Origin: Marifrigoribacter sp047730175
GTDB lineage: Bacteria; Bacteroidota; Bacteroidia; Flavobacteriales; Flavobacteriaceae
Length of the DNA: 64,000 bases
Direction of reading: 5' to 3'
NCBI RefSeq assembly: GCF_047730175.1
Contig: NZ_CP159833.1
Coordinates: 310,001 to 374,000, forward strand
In this document: positions 40,274 through 49,183 of the stretch, in pieces
How the letters are laid out: each line of letters begins with the position of its first letter
Position numbering within the stretch: the stretch's first letter is position 1
Position numbers and translations under genes: made by a program
The notes under the pieces: generated by a model
Databases searched by the model: none
The model's input: only the letters and a program-made list of their open reading frames with translations
What the model was told of the DNA's origin: nothing

Positions 40274-40969
40274 ATGAAAACAAAAATATTGGATTACCAG
40301 AAAAAAAACGATCATCAATTAAATGGCTTTACTGCTGAAGATATAGGCGACGATCATCTATCTACGGGTCTTGAAACACCTATGAAAGCAAATGCTTTTA
40401 ATCTTTCAGATGAAGAAAAGAAAAAGAAAATAGCTACCCTTTTTAAAGAAATCATGAACGTTATGGGTTTAGACCTTAATGATGACTCTTTAAAAGGGAC
40501 TCCAGGTCGAGTAGCCAAAATGTATATTGACGAAATATTTTCTGGATTAAATCCTAAAAACAAACCTAAAATTGCACTCTTTGATAATAAATACCAATAC
40601 AATCAAATGTTGGTCGAGAAGAATATCACATTCTATTCTAATTGCGAACATCATTTTGTTCCTATCATGGGAAAAGCCCATTTAGCTTATATTTCTTCAG
40701 GAAAAGTAATTGGATTATCAAAGCTTAATAGAATTGTACAGTATTATGCAAAACGCCCTCAAGTTCAGGAACGTTTAACAAATCAAATAGCAAATGAATT
40801 AACCGAAGTTTTAGGCACAAAAGATATTGCCGTTATTATAGACGCCAAACATTTATGCGTATCTTCACGAGGAATTAAGGATGATTCTTCAGCTACGGTA
40901 ACTTCATATTATGGTGGTGTATTTAATACTCCTCAAAAAATAACTGAATTACAAAATTATATAAATTAA
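40274..40969 (+). CDS. folE: GTP cyclohydrolase I
   Basis: 231 residues. Converts GTP to dihydroneopterin triphosphate for folate or pterins. The Zn ligands are Cys124 and His127 in SNCEHHFVPIMGKAHLAYI, with Cys195 in HLCVSSRGIKDDSSATVTSYY; KLNRIVQYYAKRPQVQERLT is the allosteric/oligomer segment. About 45 N-terminal residues precede the catalytic fold. Its stop codon shares one base with the start of the SDR gene (TAATG), so a pterin-linked role for that SDR is possible. Confidence 0.95.
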   Translation: MKTKILDYQKKNDHQLNGFTAEDIGDDHLSTGLETPMKANAFNLSDEEKKKKIATLFKEIMNVMGLDLNDDSLKGTPGRVAKMYIDEIFSGLNPKNKPKIALFDNKYQYNQMLVEKNITFYSNCEHHFVPIMGKAHLAYISSGKVIGLSKLNRIVQYYAKRPQVQERLTNQIANELTEVLGTKDIAVIIDAKHLCVSSRGIKDDSSATVTSYYGGVFNTPQKITELQNYIN

Positions 40970-41655
40970 TGTTGAAAACAATCGTAATTATTGGCGGAAG
41001 CAAAGGAATAGGAAATGCATTGTTAGATGATTTATTAAAAAACAATAAAGTCATCAATATCAGTAGAACAAAACCGATTCAAAATCATGAGAACTTAACA
41101 CATTTTCAATGTGATATTTTAAATGATGAACTACCTGAATTAAATAAAATTGATAGCTTAGTGTATTGCCCGGGAAGCATCAATTTAAAACCAATTTCAA
41201 GGCTTAGTCTTGATGATTTCAGGCAAGATTTTGAAATAAATGTGTTAGGTGCAGTGAAAACGATAAAAAACTATTTACCAGTTCTAAAAATGGGTAATAA
41301 TCCATCAATTGTTCTATTTAGTACTGTTGCGGCAAAACTAGGGATGCCATTTCATGCTAGTATTGCCACTGCTAAATCTGGTATTGAAGGATTGGTTAAA
41401 TCTTTAGGAGCAGAATTAGCTCCTACAATAAGAGTCAATGCAATAGCACCAACCATCACCAAGACTGATCTAGCTTCAAAACTACTAAGAAATGAAAAAA
41501 TGGTTGAAAGTATAACCGAAAGACATCCTTTGAAAAAAATACTAGACCCTAGTGAAGTAGCAAAAATGGCCTCTTTTTTAATATCAGATAATGCCTTATC
41601 TATTTCTGGTCAAATCTTTAAAATTGATTGTGGAATTGTTACCTTTAAAATTTAA
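40969..41655 (+). CDS. SDR family oxidoreductase with altered active site
   Basis: 228 residues, Rossmann SDR: cofactor motif GGSKGIGNALL (9-19), NAG-like region CPGSI, C-terminal VNAIAPTITKTDLASKLL. The canonical YxxxK is changed: before the conserved Lys of FHASIATAKSGIEGL the expected Tyr position is Ile, so either the chemistry differs or another residue serves. It overlaps folE by one base, which suggests coupling and perhaps a pterin substrate (inference). Overlaps the peroxidase frame downstream. Confidence 0.82.
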   Translation: MLKTIVIIGGSKGIGNALLDDLLKNNKVINISRTKPIQNHENLTHFQCDILNDELPELNKIDSLVYCPGSINLKPISRLSLDDFRQDFEINVLGAVKTIKNYLPVLKMGNNPSIVLFSTVAAKLGMPFHASIATAKSGIEGLVKSLGAELAPTIRVNAIAPTITKTDLASKLLRNEKMVESITERHPLKKILDPSEVAKMASFLISDNALSISGQIFKIDCGIVTFKI

Positions 41656-42202
41656 ACTTATCAAACAACTAATATTAGCATGTATTATGCTATCTTTCTT
41701 TAGCAAATCTATATCGCAACCAAACCTTTCTGAAATGATTTATGATATTCAAATAAAAAAAATAAATGGTGATCTACTTGATTTATCAACGTACAAAGAC
41801 AAGTATATTTTATTTGTAAATGTTGCATCTGAATGTGGTTTTACTGGCCAATATGAAGATTTGCAAACACTATACGACACTTATAAGGAAAAACTTATGG
41901 TAATTGGTGTTCCTTGTAATCAGTTTGGAAGTCAAGAGCCTGGAAATTCAGAAGAAATACAAACTTTTTGTAAAGTCAATTATGGTGTGACATTTGTTAT
42001 GACTGAAAAGGTTGACGTCAAAGGAAACAATCAACATCCTTTATACCAATGGTTAACTAATAAATCTAAAAACGGAACATCGAGTACAACTGTAAAATGG
42101 AATTTCCAAAAATATTTAGTTGGACCAAAAGGTGAGTTTATCGATTATTACTATTCAATAACTAAGCCATTGAGTAGAAAAATTACTACCCATTTAAAAT
42201 AG
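41636..42202 (+). CDS. glutathione peroxidase family protein, secreted
   Basis: The peroxidatic site is VASECGFTGQYEDLQ (Cys about residue 67 with this start), with the partner motifs VPCNQFGSQEPG (Gln) and VKWNFQKYLVG (Trp). The N-terminus has a signal peptide (KLIKQLILACIMLSFFSKSIS), so the start must lie upstream of KLIKQ. No ATG fits there except one at 41591; I chose the TTG at 41636, but GTG 41630 or ATG 41591 are possible, all overlapping the SDR gene. It should detoxify peroxides in the periplasm using thioredoxin-like reductants. Confidence 0.85.
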   Translation: MLPLKFKLIKQLILACIMLSFFSKSISQPNLSEMIYDIQIKKINGDLLDLSTYKDKYILFVNVASECGFTGQYEDLQTLYDTYKEKLMVIGVPCNQFGSQEPGNSEEIQTFCKVNYGVTFVMTEKVDVKGNNQHPLYQWLTNKSKNGTSSTTVKWNFQKYLVGPKGEFIDYYYSITKPLSRKITTHLK

Positions 42203-42239
42203 CATAATTAATTAAATTTATCAATTAGATACTGATTTG

Positions 42240-42314
42240 TCGGGATGAGAGGATTCGAACCTCCGATCTCTGGTCCCCCAGACCAGCACTTTAACCGGAC
42301 TAAGCTACATCCCG
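42240..42314 (-). tRNA. tRNA-Pro (GGG)
   Basis: On the minus strand the acceptor CGGGATG pairs with CATCCCG. The anticodon arm is CTGGT-CTGGGGG-ACCAG, giving anticodon GGG (codon CCC, proline). The T arm GGTTCGAATCC is standard. 75 bases with the discriminator A; no CCA encoded. Confidence 0.95.
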
Positions 42315-42409
42315 AATTTAGTGAAACAAAAATATATATTTTAAGAAGCCTTTCAAACAAATTCTGTTTTTATTACGATATAAAAATGGCATAAAACTCT
42401 AAATCTCAT

Positions 42410-42417
42410 TACCTTTG
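42410..42417 (+). promoter_or_regulatory. -7 element upstream of udk
   Basis: TACCTTTG matches TAnnTTTG and lies 17 bases before the udk ATG. The -33 position has ATGG rather than TTG. Confidence 0.45.
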
Positions 42418-42434
42418 TCAAAACCTTTTTTTAT

Positions 42435-43043
42435 ATGCTTATCATTGGGATTGCCGGAGGAACAGGGTGTGGTAAAACCACAGTCGTTCAACAGATTATA
42501 GATGACCTTCCAAAAAATGAGGTTTGTATTATTTCTCAAGATTCTTATTATAAAGACACTTCACATCTTACTTTAGAAGAAAGAACAAAAATTAATTTCG
42601 ATCATCCTCAGGCAATAGACTTTGATTTATTAGTATCTCATTTAGAAGAATTAAAAAAAGGAAATACTATAGAACAACCGATCTATTCCTTTGTTGAACA
42701 TAACCGAATAAAAAAAACTGAAACTACACATCCTAAAAAAGTAGTGATTGTTGAAGGGATTTTAATACTTACAAATCCTAACATTAGAACATTATTTGAT
42801 ATTAAGATTTATGTACATGCCGACAGTGACGAACGTTTAATCAGAAGGCTTAAAAGAGATATGGCAGAACGTGGAAGGGATTTAGAAGAAATTTTAAACC
42901 GCTATCAAAACACACTAAAGCCAATGCATTTACAGTTTATAGAACCAACGAAAGAATATGCAGACCTCATTATACCAAATAATAAATATAATACTGTTGC
43001 TATCGATTTAATGAGAACTATTATTCATCAAAAACTAATATAA
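42435..43043 (+). CDS. udk: uridine kinase
   Basis: 202 residues. Walker A GGTGCGKTTV (8-17), QDSYYKDTSHLTLEERTKIN FDHPQAIDFD as the nucleoside-binding segment, and RRLKRDMAERGRDLEEILNRY as the lid. Phosphorylates uridine and cytidine in pyrimidine salvage. It begins a transcript with the divIC/ftsB-like gene 5 bases downstream and the methylmalonyl-CoA mutase genes, a gene order common in Flavobacteriia. Confidence 0.94.
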   Translation: MLIIGIAGGTGCGKTTVVQQIIDDLPKNEVCIISQDSYYKDTSHLTLEERTKINFDHPQAIDFDLLVSHLEELKKGNTIEQPIYSFVEHNRIKKTETTHPKKVVIVEGILILTNPNIRTLFDIKIYVHADSDERLIRRLKRDMAERGRDLEEILNRYQNTLKPMHLQFIEPTKEYADLIIPNNKYNTVAIDLMRTIIHQKLI

Positions 43044-43048
43044 ATTTT

Positions 43049-43384
43049 GTGAAATTTTCTGAACTTAAAAATAAAAAATGGGTAAAAATGGTAAGTAATA
43101 AATACTTACTTATATTAATCCTATTTGTTATTTGGATGGTATTTTTTGATACAAACTCTTTTTTTATTCATAATGAATTAAACGACGAAGTAAATACCTT
43201 AGAAGAAAATAAAGATTTTTATAAAAATGAAATAGATCATGATAAATCATTCATTGAGAAAATGAAAGATAGCAATGAGCAAGAAAAATTTGCACGTGAG
43301 AAGTATTTTATGAAAAAAGAGAATGAAGATATTTATATAATAGAACACCAAGATAGTTTAAAAAATAAAGGAGAAAATGAGTAA
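43049..43384 (+). CDS. FtsB/DivIC family septum formation protein
   Basis: 111 residues with GTG start. One membrane helix at about residues 19-35 (YLLILILFVIWMVFFD), then a coiled coil (NELNDEVNTLEENKDFYKNE) and the FAREKYFMKKENEDIYII tail typical of FtsB/DivIC. Member of the FtsQLB-like complex that activates septal synthesis. A downstream ATG (MVSNKYLL) is an alternative start. Overlaps the mutase gene by 8 bases. Confidence 0.88.
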   Translation: MKFSELKNKKWVKMVSNKYLLILILFVIWMVFFDTNSFFIHNELNDEVNTLEENKDFYKNEIDHDKSFIEKMKDSNEQEKFAREKYFMKKENEDIYIIEHQDSLKNKGENE

Positions 43385-44747
43385 ATTTTTATTTAAAGAT
43401 TTTGATCCTGTTTCTGCTAAAGCATGGAAACAACAAATACAATTTGATCTAAAAGGTGCCGATTATAATGAGACCCTTATTTGGAAAAACTTAGAAGGTA
43501 TTGATGTAAAACCTTTTTATAATTCTGAAGATTATACTGCTGGTTTTTATAAGAATTCCTTTCCGAAGAACAACTGGAAAGCAAGCCAAGAAATATTCAT
43601 TGACGATGAAAAAATTGCAAATAGATTAGCTTTAGACGCAATTAATAGAGGTGCCGAGGCAATTTATTTTACCTCAGAAAAAGAGTTTGATATTACTTCC
43701 ACTTTTAATGATTTCCCTTTTTCAGATAGTACGATTTACTTCAATATAAAGCTTCTATCTGAAAAATTTTACAAGCTTTTAATTACGTTTCTTTTAGAAA
43801 AAAAAGCGACTGTATTTTACAATATTGATATCATTGGTAATCTTGCAAGAGAAGGAAATTGGTTCTCAAATTTAAAGGAAGACCATACAATTTTAGGGAA
43901 TATTTCAAAAGAGTTTTTGAACGAAAACATATTCAGCGTAGACGCAACATTGTATCAGAATGCGGGAGCAAATATGGTTCAACAACTTGCCTATTCTTTA
44001 GCTCATGCAAATGAATATTTAAATCATTTCAGCAAAAAAGAGGTACAACCAACCCTAACTTTTAAAATAGCTGTGGGTACAAATTATTTCTTTGAAATTG
44101 CAAAAATTAGAGCTTTACGAAATTTATATACCCTTCTAGCAAAGGAGTACAACATTAATGAAGATTGTCATATCGTTGTTATTCCTTCAAAAAGAAATAA
44201 AACTATATACGATTACAATGTTAATTTGCTAAGAACAACAACTGAATACATGAGCGCTATTTTAGGTGGAGCTAATACCGTTTGTAGTTTAGCTTACGAT
44301 GCAATATATCATAAGAGCAATGAATTTGGAGAAAGAATTGGAAGAAATCAATTGCTCATTTTAAAATCTGAAAGCTATTTTAATTCTGAAGATAATCCTA
44401 CTGAAGGGAGTTACTACATTGAATCTTTAACAAATCAATTGACAGAAAAATCACTTACGTTATTTAAAGAAATTGAATCAAATGGTGGTTTTTTAAAACT
44501 TTTAAAAGAAGGAATTATTCAAAGAAAAATTAAAGAATCAGCTGAAAAAGAACAACAACTTTTCGATGATGGAGCATTAGTATTACTTGGCACCAACAAA
44601 CATCCAAATCCGAAAGATCTAATGAAAAATGATTTGGAGATGTATCCATTTGTAAAAATGAAACCAAGGAAAACATTACTTGAGCCTATAATTGAAAAAA
44701 GAATTTCAGAAAAATTAGAAAAAGCACGTTTAGAAAATGAAAAATAA
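43377..44747 (+). CDS. mutA: methylmalonyl-CoA mutase small subunit
   Basis: 456 residues, a TIM-barrel subunit without the B12-binding domain. Recognisable stretches: WKQQIQFDLKGADYNETLIW at the start, YQNAGANMVQQLAYSLAHAN, FEIAKIRALRNLYTLLAKEY and GANTVCSLAYDAIYH. With MutB it isomerises methylmalonyl-CoA and succinyl-CoA (propionate metabolism). A lipoprotein gene separates it from the large subunit. Overlaps: 8 bases with the FtsB-like gene and 11 with the lipoprotein gene. Confidence 0.92.
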   Translation: MSKFLFKDFDPVSAKAWKQQIQFDLKGADYNETLIWKNLEGIDVKPFYNSEDYTAGFYKNSFPKNNWKASQEIFIDDEKIANRLALDAINRGAEAIYFTSEKEFDITSTFNDFPFSDSTIYFNIKLLSEKFYKLLITFLLEKKATVFYNIDIIGNLAREGNWFSNLKEDHTILGNISKEFLNENIFSVDATLYQNAGANMVQQLAYSLAHANEYLNHFSKKEVQPTLTFKIAVGTNYFFEIAKIRALRNLYTLLAKEYNINEDCHIVVIPSKRNKTIYDYNVNLLRTTTEYMSAILGGANTVCSLAYDAIYHKSNEFGERIGRNQLLILKSESYFNSEDNPTEGSYYIESLTNQLTEKSLTLFKEIESNGGFLKLLKEGIIQRKIKESAEKEQQLFDDGALVLLGTNKHPNPKDLMKNDLEMYPFVKMKPRKTLLEPIIEKRISEKLEKARLENEK

Positions 44748-45327
44748 CGCACTAACCTATATTGCCATCATACCTTTAATTACCTTATTTTTAAGCTGTT
44801 CTAAAAAAATCAACTATAAGTATCAAGATAAAGAACAACTAATAAGTTGTAACACTGAGGACGATAAATTATTAAATGAAGCACTACATAGCTTCGAATT
44901 TGATATTGCTACCTATTACGAAAAAACGGTAGTAGATATTGAATCCTTTAATATTGAAACTGGCTACTATTATTTTATACACAATGGTGCCATGGGCTCT
45001 GCAGATTACAAAGAAATTGTTTCATCTCATAGTCTTCAAATTTTAAAAAGATTAAAAGAAAAAGGATTTTTAACAAACACAATTTCTCCGTACAGTAATT
45101 TAAATTATAAAAATGAAACGATATCATGTATCATAAATAATATGAAAAATGAAAAGTTAAAAAACTCTTTACATTCACAATTAGAGGTTAACTATCTTAA
45201 CCCAAAACTTATGGCTGATACCTATAGAATTGCTATTGACGATGCTTTTACTGATAGATATTTCGCTTTATTTATTGCATTAGAAACCTATTATCAATAT
45301 TTAGCTGATTTAAATATTACTAAATAA
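44737..45327 (+). CDS. hypothetical lipoprotein between mutase genes
   Basis: 196 residues. A lipoprotein signal is present (MKNNALTYIAIIPLITLFLSC; Cys at 21). The mature part is helical (NEALHSFEFDIATYYEKTV; LADTYRIAIDDAF-like end) and matches a flavobacterial family I know only by position, inserted between mutA and mutB. It has no relation to B12 chemistry that I can see. Co-transcribed with both. Confidence 0.75.
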   Translation: MKNNALTYIAIIPLITLFLSCSKKINYKYQDKEQLISCNTEDDKLLNEALHSFEFDIATYYEKTVVDIESFNIETGYYYFIHNGAMGSADYKEIVSSHSLQILKRLKEKGFLTNTISPYSNLNYKNETISCIINNMKNEKLKNSLHSQLEVNYLNPKLMADTYRIAIDDAFTDRYFALFIALETYYQYLADLNITK

Positions 45328-45334
45328 TATTTTT

Positions 45335-47398
45335 ATGGAACGAAAGAATCTACAACATATCGATAGTAAAAATCTTGAAAAGAATGCACCAGATTCTACT
45401 TTTGAACATCAAGATTTTGTAGCAGGAATTGCACCCTATTTAAGAGGTCCATATTCAACGATGTATGTTAGAAGACCTTGGACTATTAGGCAATATGCTG
45501 GTTTTTCAACTGCGGAAGACAGTAATGCTTTTTACAGACGTAACTTAGCTGCAGGTCAAAAAGGACTTTCAGTTGCTTTTGATTTAGCTACGCATAGAGG
45601 TTATGACAGCGATCATCCACGCGTGGTAGGCGATGTGGGAAAAGCAGGTGTTGCAATTGATAGTGTGGAAGATATGAAAATACTATTCGATCAAATTCCT
45701 CTTGATAAAATGAGTGTTTCTATGACCATGAATGGTGCAGTATTACCAATTATGGCATTTTATATTGTTGCTGCTGAAGAACAAGGTGTAGCCACAGAAT
45801 TACTTTCTGGAACGATACAGAATGATATTTTAAAGGAGTTTATGGTTAGAAATACCTATATCTACCCTCCTACTCCTTCTATGAAAATTATCAGTGATAT
45901 TTTTAAATTTGCATCTAATAAGATGCCTAAGTATAATTCTATATCTATTTCAGGGTATCATATGCAAGAAGCTGGTGCTACCTGTGAAATAGAATTAGCC
46001 TACACCCTTGCAGACGGATTAGAATACATTAGAACAGGGATTGCCGCAGGTATGGATATAGATTCATTCGCGCCAAGATTATCATTCTTCTGGGGCATAG
46101 GGATGGATCATTTTAATGAAATTGCTAAACTAAGAGCTGCAAGAATGCTATGGTCGAAATTGGTAAAACAATTTAATCCTAAAAATAAAAAATCATTAGC
46201 CTTGCGTACCCATTGCCAGACAAGTGGCTGGAGTTTAACCGAACAAGATCCATTTAATAATGTTGCTAGAACATGTATTGAAGCTTCCGCAGCTGCATTT
46301 GGAGGAACCCAATCTTTACATACCAATGCGCTGGATGAGGCAATTGCTTTACCTACAGATTTTTCTGCACGTATTGCAAGAAATACTCAAATTTATTTAC
46401 AAGAAGAAACCGGTATAACAAAAACGGTTGATCCTTGGGCTGGTAGTCATTTTGTTGAAAAATTAACTGAGGACATTGCTACTAAAGCTTGGGAGTTAAT
46501 TTTGGAAGTTGAAGAACTTGGAGGAATGACAAAAGCGATTGAAGCTGGAATTCCTAAATTGAGAATTGAAGAAGCTGCTGCACGAAAACAAGCAAGAATA
46601 GATGGAGGACAAGATATTATTGTTGGTGTTAACAAATATCGATTAGAAAAAGAAGATCCACTTCAAATTTTAGATGTGGATAATCAAAAAGTTCGTCTAT
46701 CACAAATTGAACGTTTAGAGCAATTAAAATCGGATAGAAATTCAGAAAAAGTTGTAGCTATTTTATCAAAATTAACTGAATGTGCTAAAACAGGTGAAGG
46801 AAATTTACTAGATTTAGCTATTGAAGCTGCAAGAGAAAGAGCTACTTTAGGTGAAATATCCGATGCTTTAGAAGAAATATTCGGAAGACATAAAGCACAA
46901 ATTAAATCATTTAGCGGAGTGTATAGTAAAGAAATAAGTGACGATCCATCGTTTAAAAAAGCGAGAGAATTAGCCAATAAGTTTTCAGAAATTGAAGGTA
47001 GACGCCCTCGTATTATGATTGCAAAAATGGGCCAAGATGGCCATGACCGTGGAGCAAAAGTAGTAGCAACAGGCTATGCTGATGTTGGTTTTGATGTAGA
47101 TATTGGTCCCTTATTCCAAACGCCCGCAGAAGCAACAAAACAAGCCATAGAAAATGATGTTCATATTTTAGGAGTTTCTTCTTTAGCTGCTGGACATAAA
47201 ACATTAGTTCCTCAAGTAATTGAAGAATTAAAGAAATATGGGCGTGAAGATATTATGGTGATTGTTGGAGGTGTAATTCCTGCACAAGACTACCAATTTT
47301 TATTTGATGCTGGAGCATTAGCTGTATATGGTCCAGGTACCCGAATTAGTGATGCAGCTATCGATTTACTTACTATTTTGATCGATTCTGCTTCTTAA
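45335..47398 (+). CDS. scpA: methylmalonyl-CoA mutase large subunit
   Basis: 687 residues. Substrate barrel: YSTMYVRRPWTIRQYAGFST, SVAFDLATHRGYDSDHPRV, MTMNGAVLPIMAFYI, HCQTSGWSLTEQDPFNN, QSLHTNALDEAIALPTDFSA. C-terminal cobalamin domain: KMGQDGHDRGAKVVATGYAD (B12-ligand His in DxHxxG, around residue 570) and SLAAGHKTLVP, VIVGGVIP. Adenosylcobalamin enzyme. Its stop is immediately followed by the acetyltransferase ATG. Confidence 0.96.
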   Translation: MERKNLQHIDSKNLEKNAPDSTFEHQDFVAGIAPYLRGPYSTMYVRRPWTIRQYAGFSTAEDSNAFYRRNLAAGQKGLSVAFDLATHRGYDSDHPRVVGDVGKAGVAIDSVEDMKILFDQIPLDKMSVSMTMNGAVLPIMAFYIVAAEEQGVATELLSGTIQNDILKEFMVRNTYIYPPTPSMKIISDIFKFASNKMPKYNSISISGYHMQEAGATCEIELAYTLADGLEYIRTGIAAGMDIDSFAPRLSFFWGIGMDHFNEIAKLRAARMLWSKLVKQFNPKNKKSLALRTHCQTSGWSLTEQDPFNNVARTCIEASAAAFGGTQSLHTNALDEAIALPTDFSARIARNTQIYLQEETGITKTVDPWAGSHFVEKLTEDIATKAWELILEVEELGGMTKAIEAGIPKLRIEEAAARKQARIDGGQDIIVGVNKYRLEKEDPLQILDVDNQKVRLSQIERLEQLKSDRNSEKVVAILSKLTECAKTGEGNLLDLAIEAARERATLGEISDALEEIFGRHKAQIKSFSGVYSKEISDDPSFKKARELANKFSEIEGRRPRIMIAKMGQDGHDRGAKVVATGYADVGFDVDIGPLFQTPAEATKQAIENDVHILGVSSLAAGHKTLVPQVIEELKKYGREDIMVIVGGVIPAQDYQFLFDAGALAVYGPGTRISDAAIDLLTILIDSAS

Positions 47399-47938
47399 AT
47401 GAAAGAGTACATTATTAAAACACCACGCCTCGGATTAAGAAATTGGCTTCCAAGTGATGTTGCCCCTTTTGTAAAAATGAGCCAGGATGAGGAGGTCATG
47501 AAGTACTTTCCAAAAGTATTAAATGAAGAGGAGTCTAAAGGTTTCATAGACCGAATGCAACTTCATTATAAAAAGCATGGCTTCTGTTACTTTGCGGTTG
47601 ATGAATTAGCGACCGATACATTCATTGGGTTTGTAGGTTTGTTACATCAAAACTTTAAAAGTAATTACACTCCCTCTGTTGATATTGGATGGCGTTTAAT
47701 GAAAAGTGTTTGGGGAAAAGGTTTTGCTTCAGAAGCTGCTAAATCTTGTTTAGAGTATGCTTTTTCAGAATTAAAACTGAATGAAATCTACTCTTTTGCA
47801 ACCGTAAATAATAAGGCTTCAGAAGCAATTATGAAGAACATTGGAATGAATTATATCGATTCTTTTAATCATCCTTATTTAACTGAATATGAAGATTTAA
47901 AAAAGTGCATCGTTTATACTAAAAATAAATTTCACTAA
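47399..47938 (+). CDS. GNAT family N-acetyltransferase (RimJ/RimL type)
   Basis: 179 residues. Acetyl-CoA binding region WRLMKSVWGKGFASEAAKSC LEYAF, with EIYSFATVNNKASEAIMKNIGM. The start TPRLGLRNWLPSDVAPFVKM and the central DIGWRL fit the Acetyltransf_3/RimJ-RimL subfamily. Substrate unknown: protein N-termini, aminoglycosides or small amines are all possible. It abuts mutB without spacing, so it is probably the last gene of that operon. Confidence 0.88.
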   Translation: MKEYIIKTPRLGLRNWLPSDVAPFVKMSQDEEVMKYFPKVLNEEESKGFIDRMQLHYKKHGFCYFAVDELATDTFIGFVGLLHQNFKSNYTPSVDIGWRLMKSVWGKGFASEAAKSCLEYAFSELKLNEIYSFATVNNKASEAIMKNIGMNYIDSFNHPYLTEYEDLKKCIVYTKNKFH

Positions 47939-48032
47939 TTATTTTATTTATTTTCCTGTTTAAACAATAATATACTATGCAAGCATAATAATTTCATTAA
48001 GATTTACTATTTTTACCAAAAATTAGAATTCG

Positions 48033-48914
48033 ATGGATTACAAACAAAAAATGTTGCGTGATGATGCGCTACAAGGAAAAACAATAGTTGTTACAGGTGG
48101 AGGAAGTGGATTAGGAAAAGCAATGACAGCTTATTTTCTCGAATTAGGAGCCAATGTAGTGATTACGTCTAGAAATATAGAAAAACTTCAAGCTGTAAAA
48201 ACAGAATTAGAAGCACAAACAGGAGGAAAAGTACTTCCCGTTCAATGTGATGTTCGAAATTACGACGAAGTTGAAGCAATGTTGAAAGCATCTATCGAAG
48301 CATTTGGAACCGTTGATATTTTACTTAATAATGCAGCTGGAAATTTTATATCTCCAACAGAACGGCTTTCTGCTAATGCTTTCGATACCATTATCGATAT
48401 TGTATTAAAGGGAACTAAAAATTGTACGCTAGCTTTTGGAAAACATTGGATTGCTAAAAAGGAAGTCGATAAAGTTGTTTTAAATATTGTTACAACCTAT
48501 GCTTGGACTGGATCTGCCTATGTGGTACCAAGTGCAACAGCGAAAGCTGGTGTTCTGGCTATGACGCGTTCATTGGCTGTAGAATGGGCAAAATATGGGA
48601 TGCGCTTTAATGCAATTGCTCCAGGACCCTTCCCTACTAAAGGAGCTTGGGATCGATTATTACCTGGAGATTTAAAAGAAAAATTCGATTTAGCAAAAAA
48701 AGTACCTTTAAAACGAGTTGGAGAACATCAAGAATTAGCAAATTTAGCTGCTTACTTAGTTTCAGATTTTTCTGCCTATGTAAATGGTGAAGTTATTACT
48801 ATTGATGGCGGAGAATGGTTAAAAGGTGCAGGGCAAATGAACTTATTAGAAGATGTTCCTGAAGAAATGTGGGATATGCTTGAAATGATGATACGCGCTA
48901 AAAAGAATAAATAG
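48033..48914 (+). CDS. SDR oxidoreductase of 2,4-dienoyl-CoA reductase type
   Basis: 293 residues. NADP motif TGGGSGLG (21-28), NNAAGNF, and an active site in which Tyr, Ser and Lys have DECR spacing: TTYAWTGSAYVVPSATAKAG contains Y, then S eleven residues later, then K four after that, as in mammalian 2,4-dienoyl-CoA reductase, not the usual YxxxK. Likely role: reduction of 2,4-dienoyl-CoA in beta-oxidation of unsaturated fatty acids. Its 3' end is duplicated at 49034 (24 identical bases). Confidence 0.87.
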   Translation: MDYKQKMLRDDALQGKTIVVTGGGSGLGKAMTAYFLELGANVVITSRNIEKLQAVKTELEAQTGGKVLPVQCDVRNYDEVEAMLKASIEAFGTVDILLNNAAGNFISPTERLSANAFDTIIDIVLKGTKNCTLAFGKHWIAKKEVDKVVLNIVTTYAWTGSAYVVPSATAKAGVLAMTRSLAVEWAKYGMRFNAIAPGPFPTKGAWDRLLPGDLKEKFDLAKKVPLKRVGEHQELANLAAYLVSDFSAYVNGEVITIDGGEWLKGAGQMNLLEDVPEEMWDMLEMMIRAKKNK

Positions 48915-49057
48915 ACAAAACTCATTTATGTGATCTATTAGACCCGCATTTGTATGCCGTGGTGGCAAATGTAACAAAATAGATATATTGCTTAGCAACT
49001 ATTTTGTTGCATTTGGCGTTACTTTAAAAAAAAAATGATGATACGCGCTAAAAAGAA
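48884..49057. repeat. 24-bp direct repeat flanking a long hairpin
   Basis: AATGATGATACGCGCTAAAA plus AGAA occurs at 48884-48907 (end of the SDR gene) and again at 49034-49057. Between them GCAAATGTAACAAAATAG (48965-48982) faces CTATTTTGTTGCATTTGGC (48999-49017), an almost perfect 17-base stem. It may be a terminator or a mobile repeat that brought a copy of the gene's end. Confidence 0.6.
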
Positions 49058-49183
49058 CAACTAAATTTTTATAAATCATTCAGCGTTAAACTTAAAAAAA
49101 ACTTGTTCACTACCTGTTAACAAAATTCATTTTCTATCCACAGAATAAGTTGTATTTTTATATCCTAATTCTGCTTCAAATCT

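Noticed and set aside
43000..45340. Cobalamin riboswitch for the methylmalonyl-CoA mutase genes
   Set aside because: The genes overlap or abut their neighbours and no B12-box-like leader fits in the available space.
49060..49183. Chromosome replication origin upstream of parA
   Set aside because: Only one DnaA-box-like CTATCCACA was found, with no box cluster and no dnaA nearby; parAB alone does not prove oriC.
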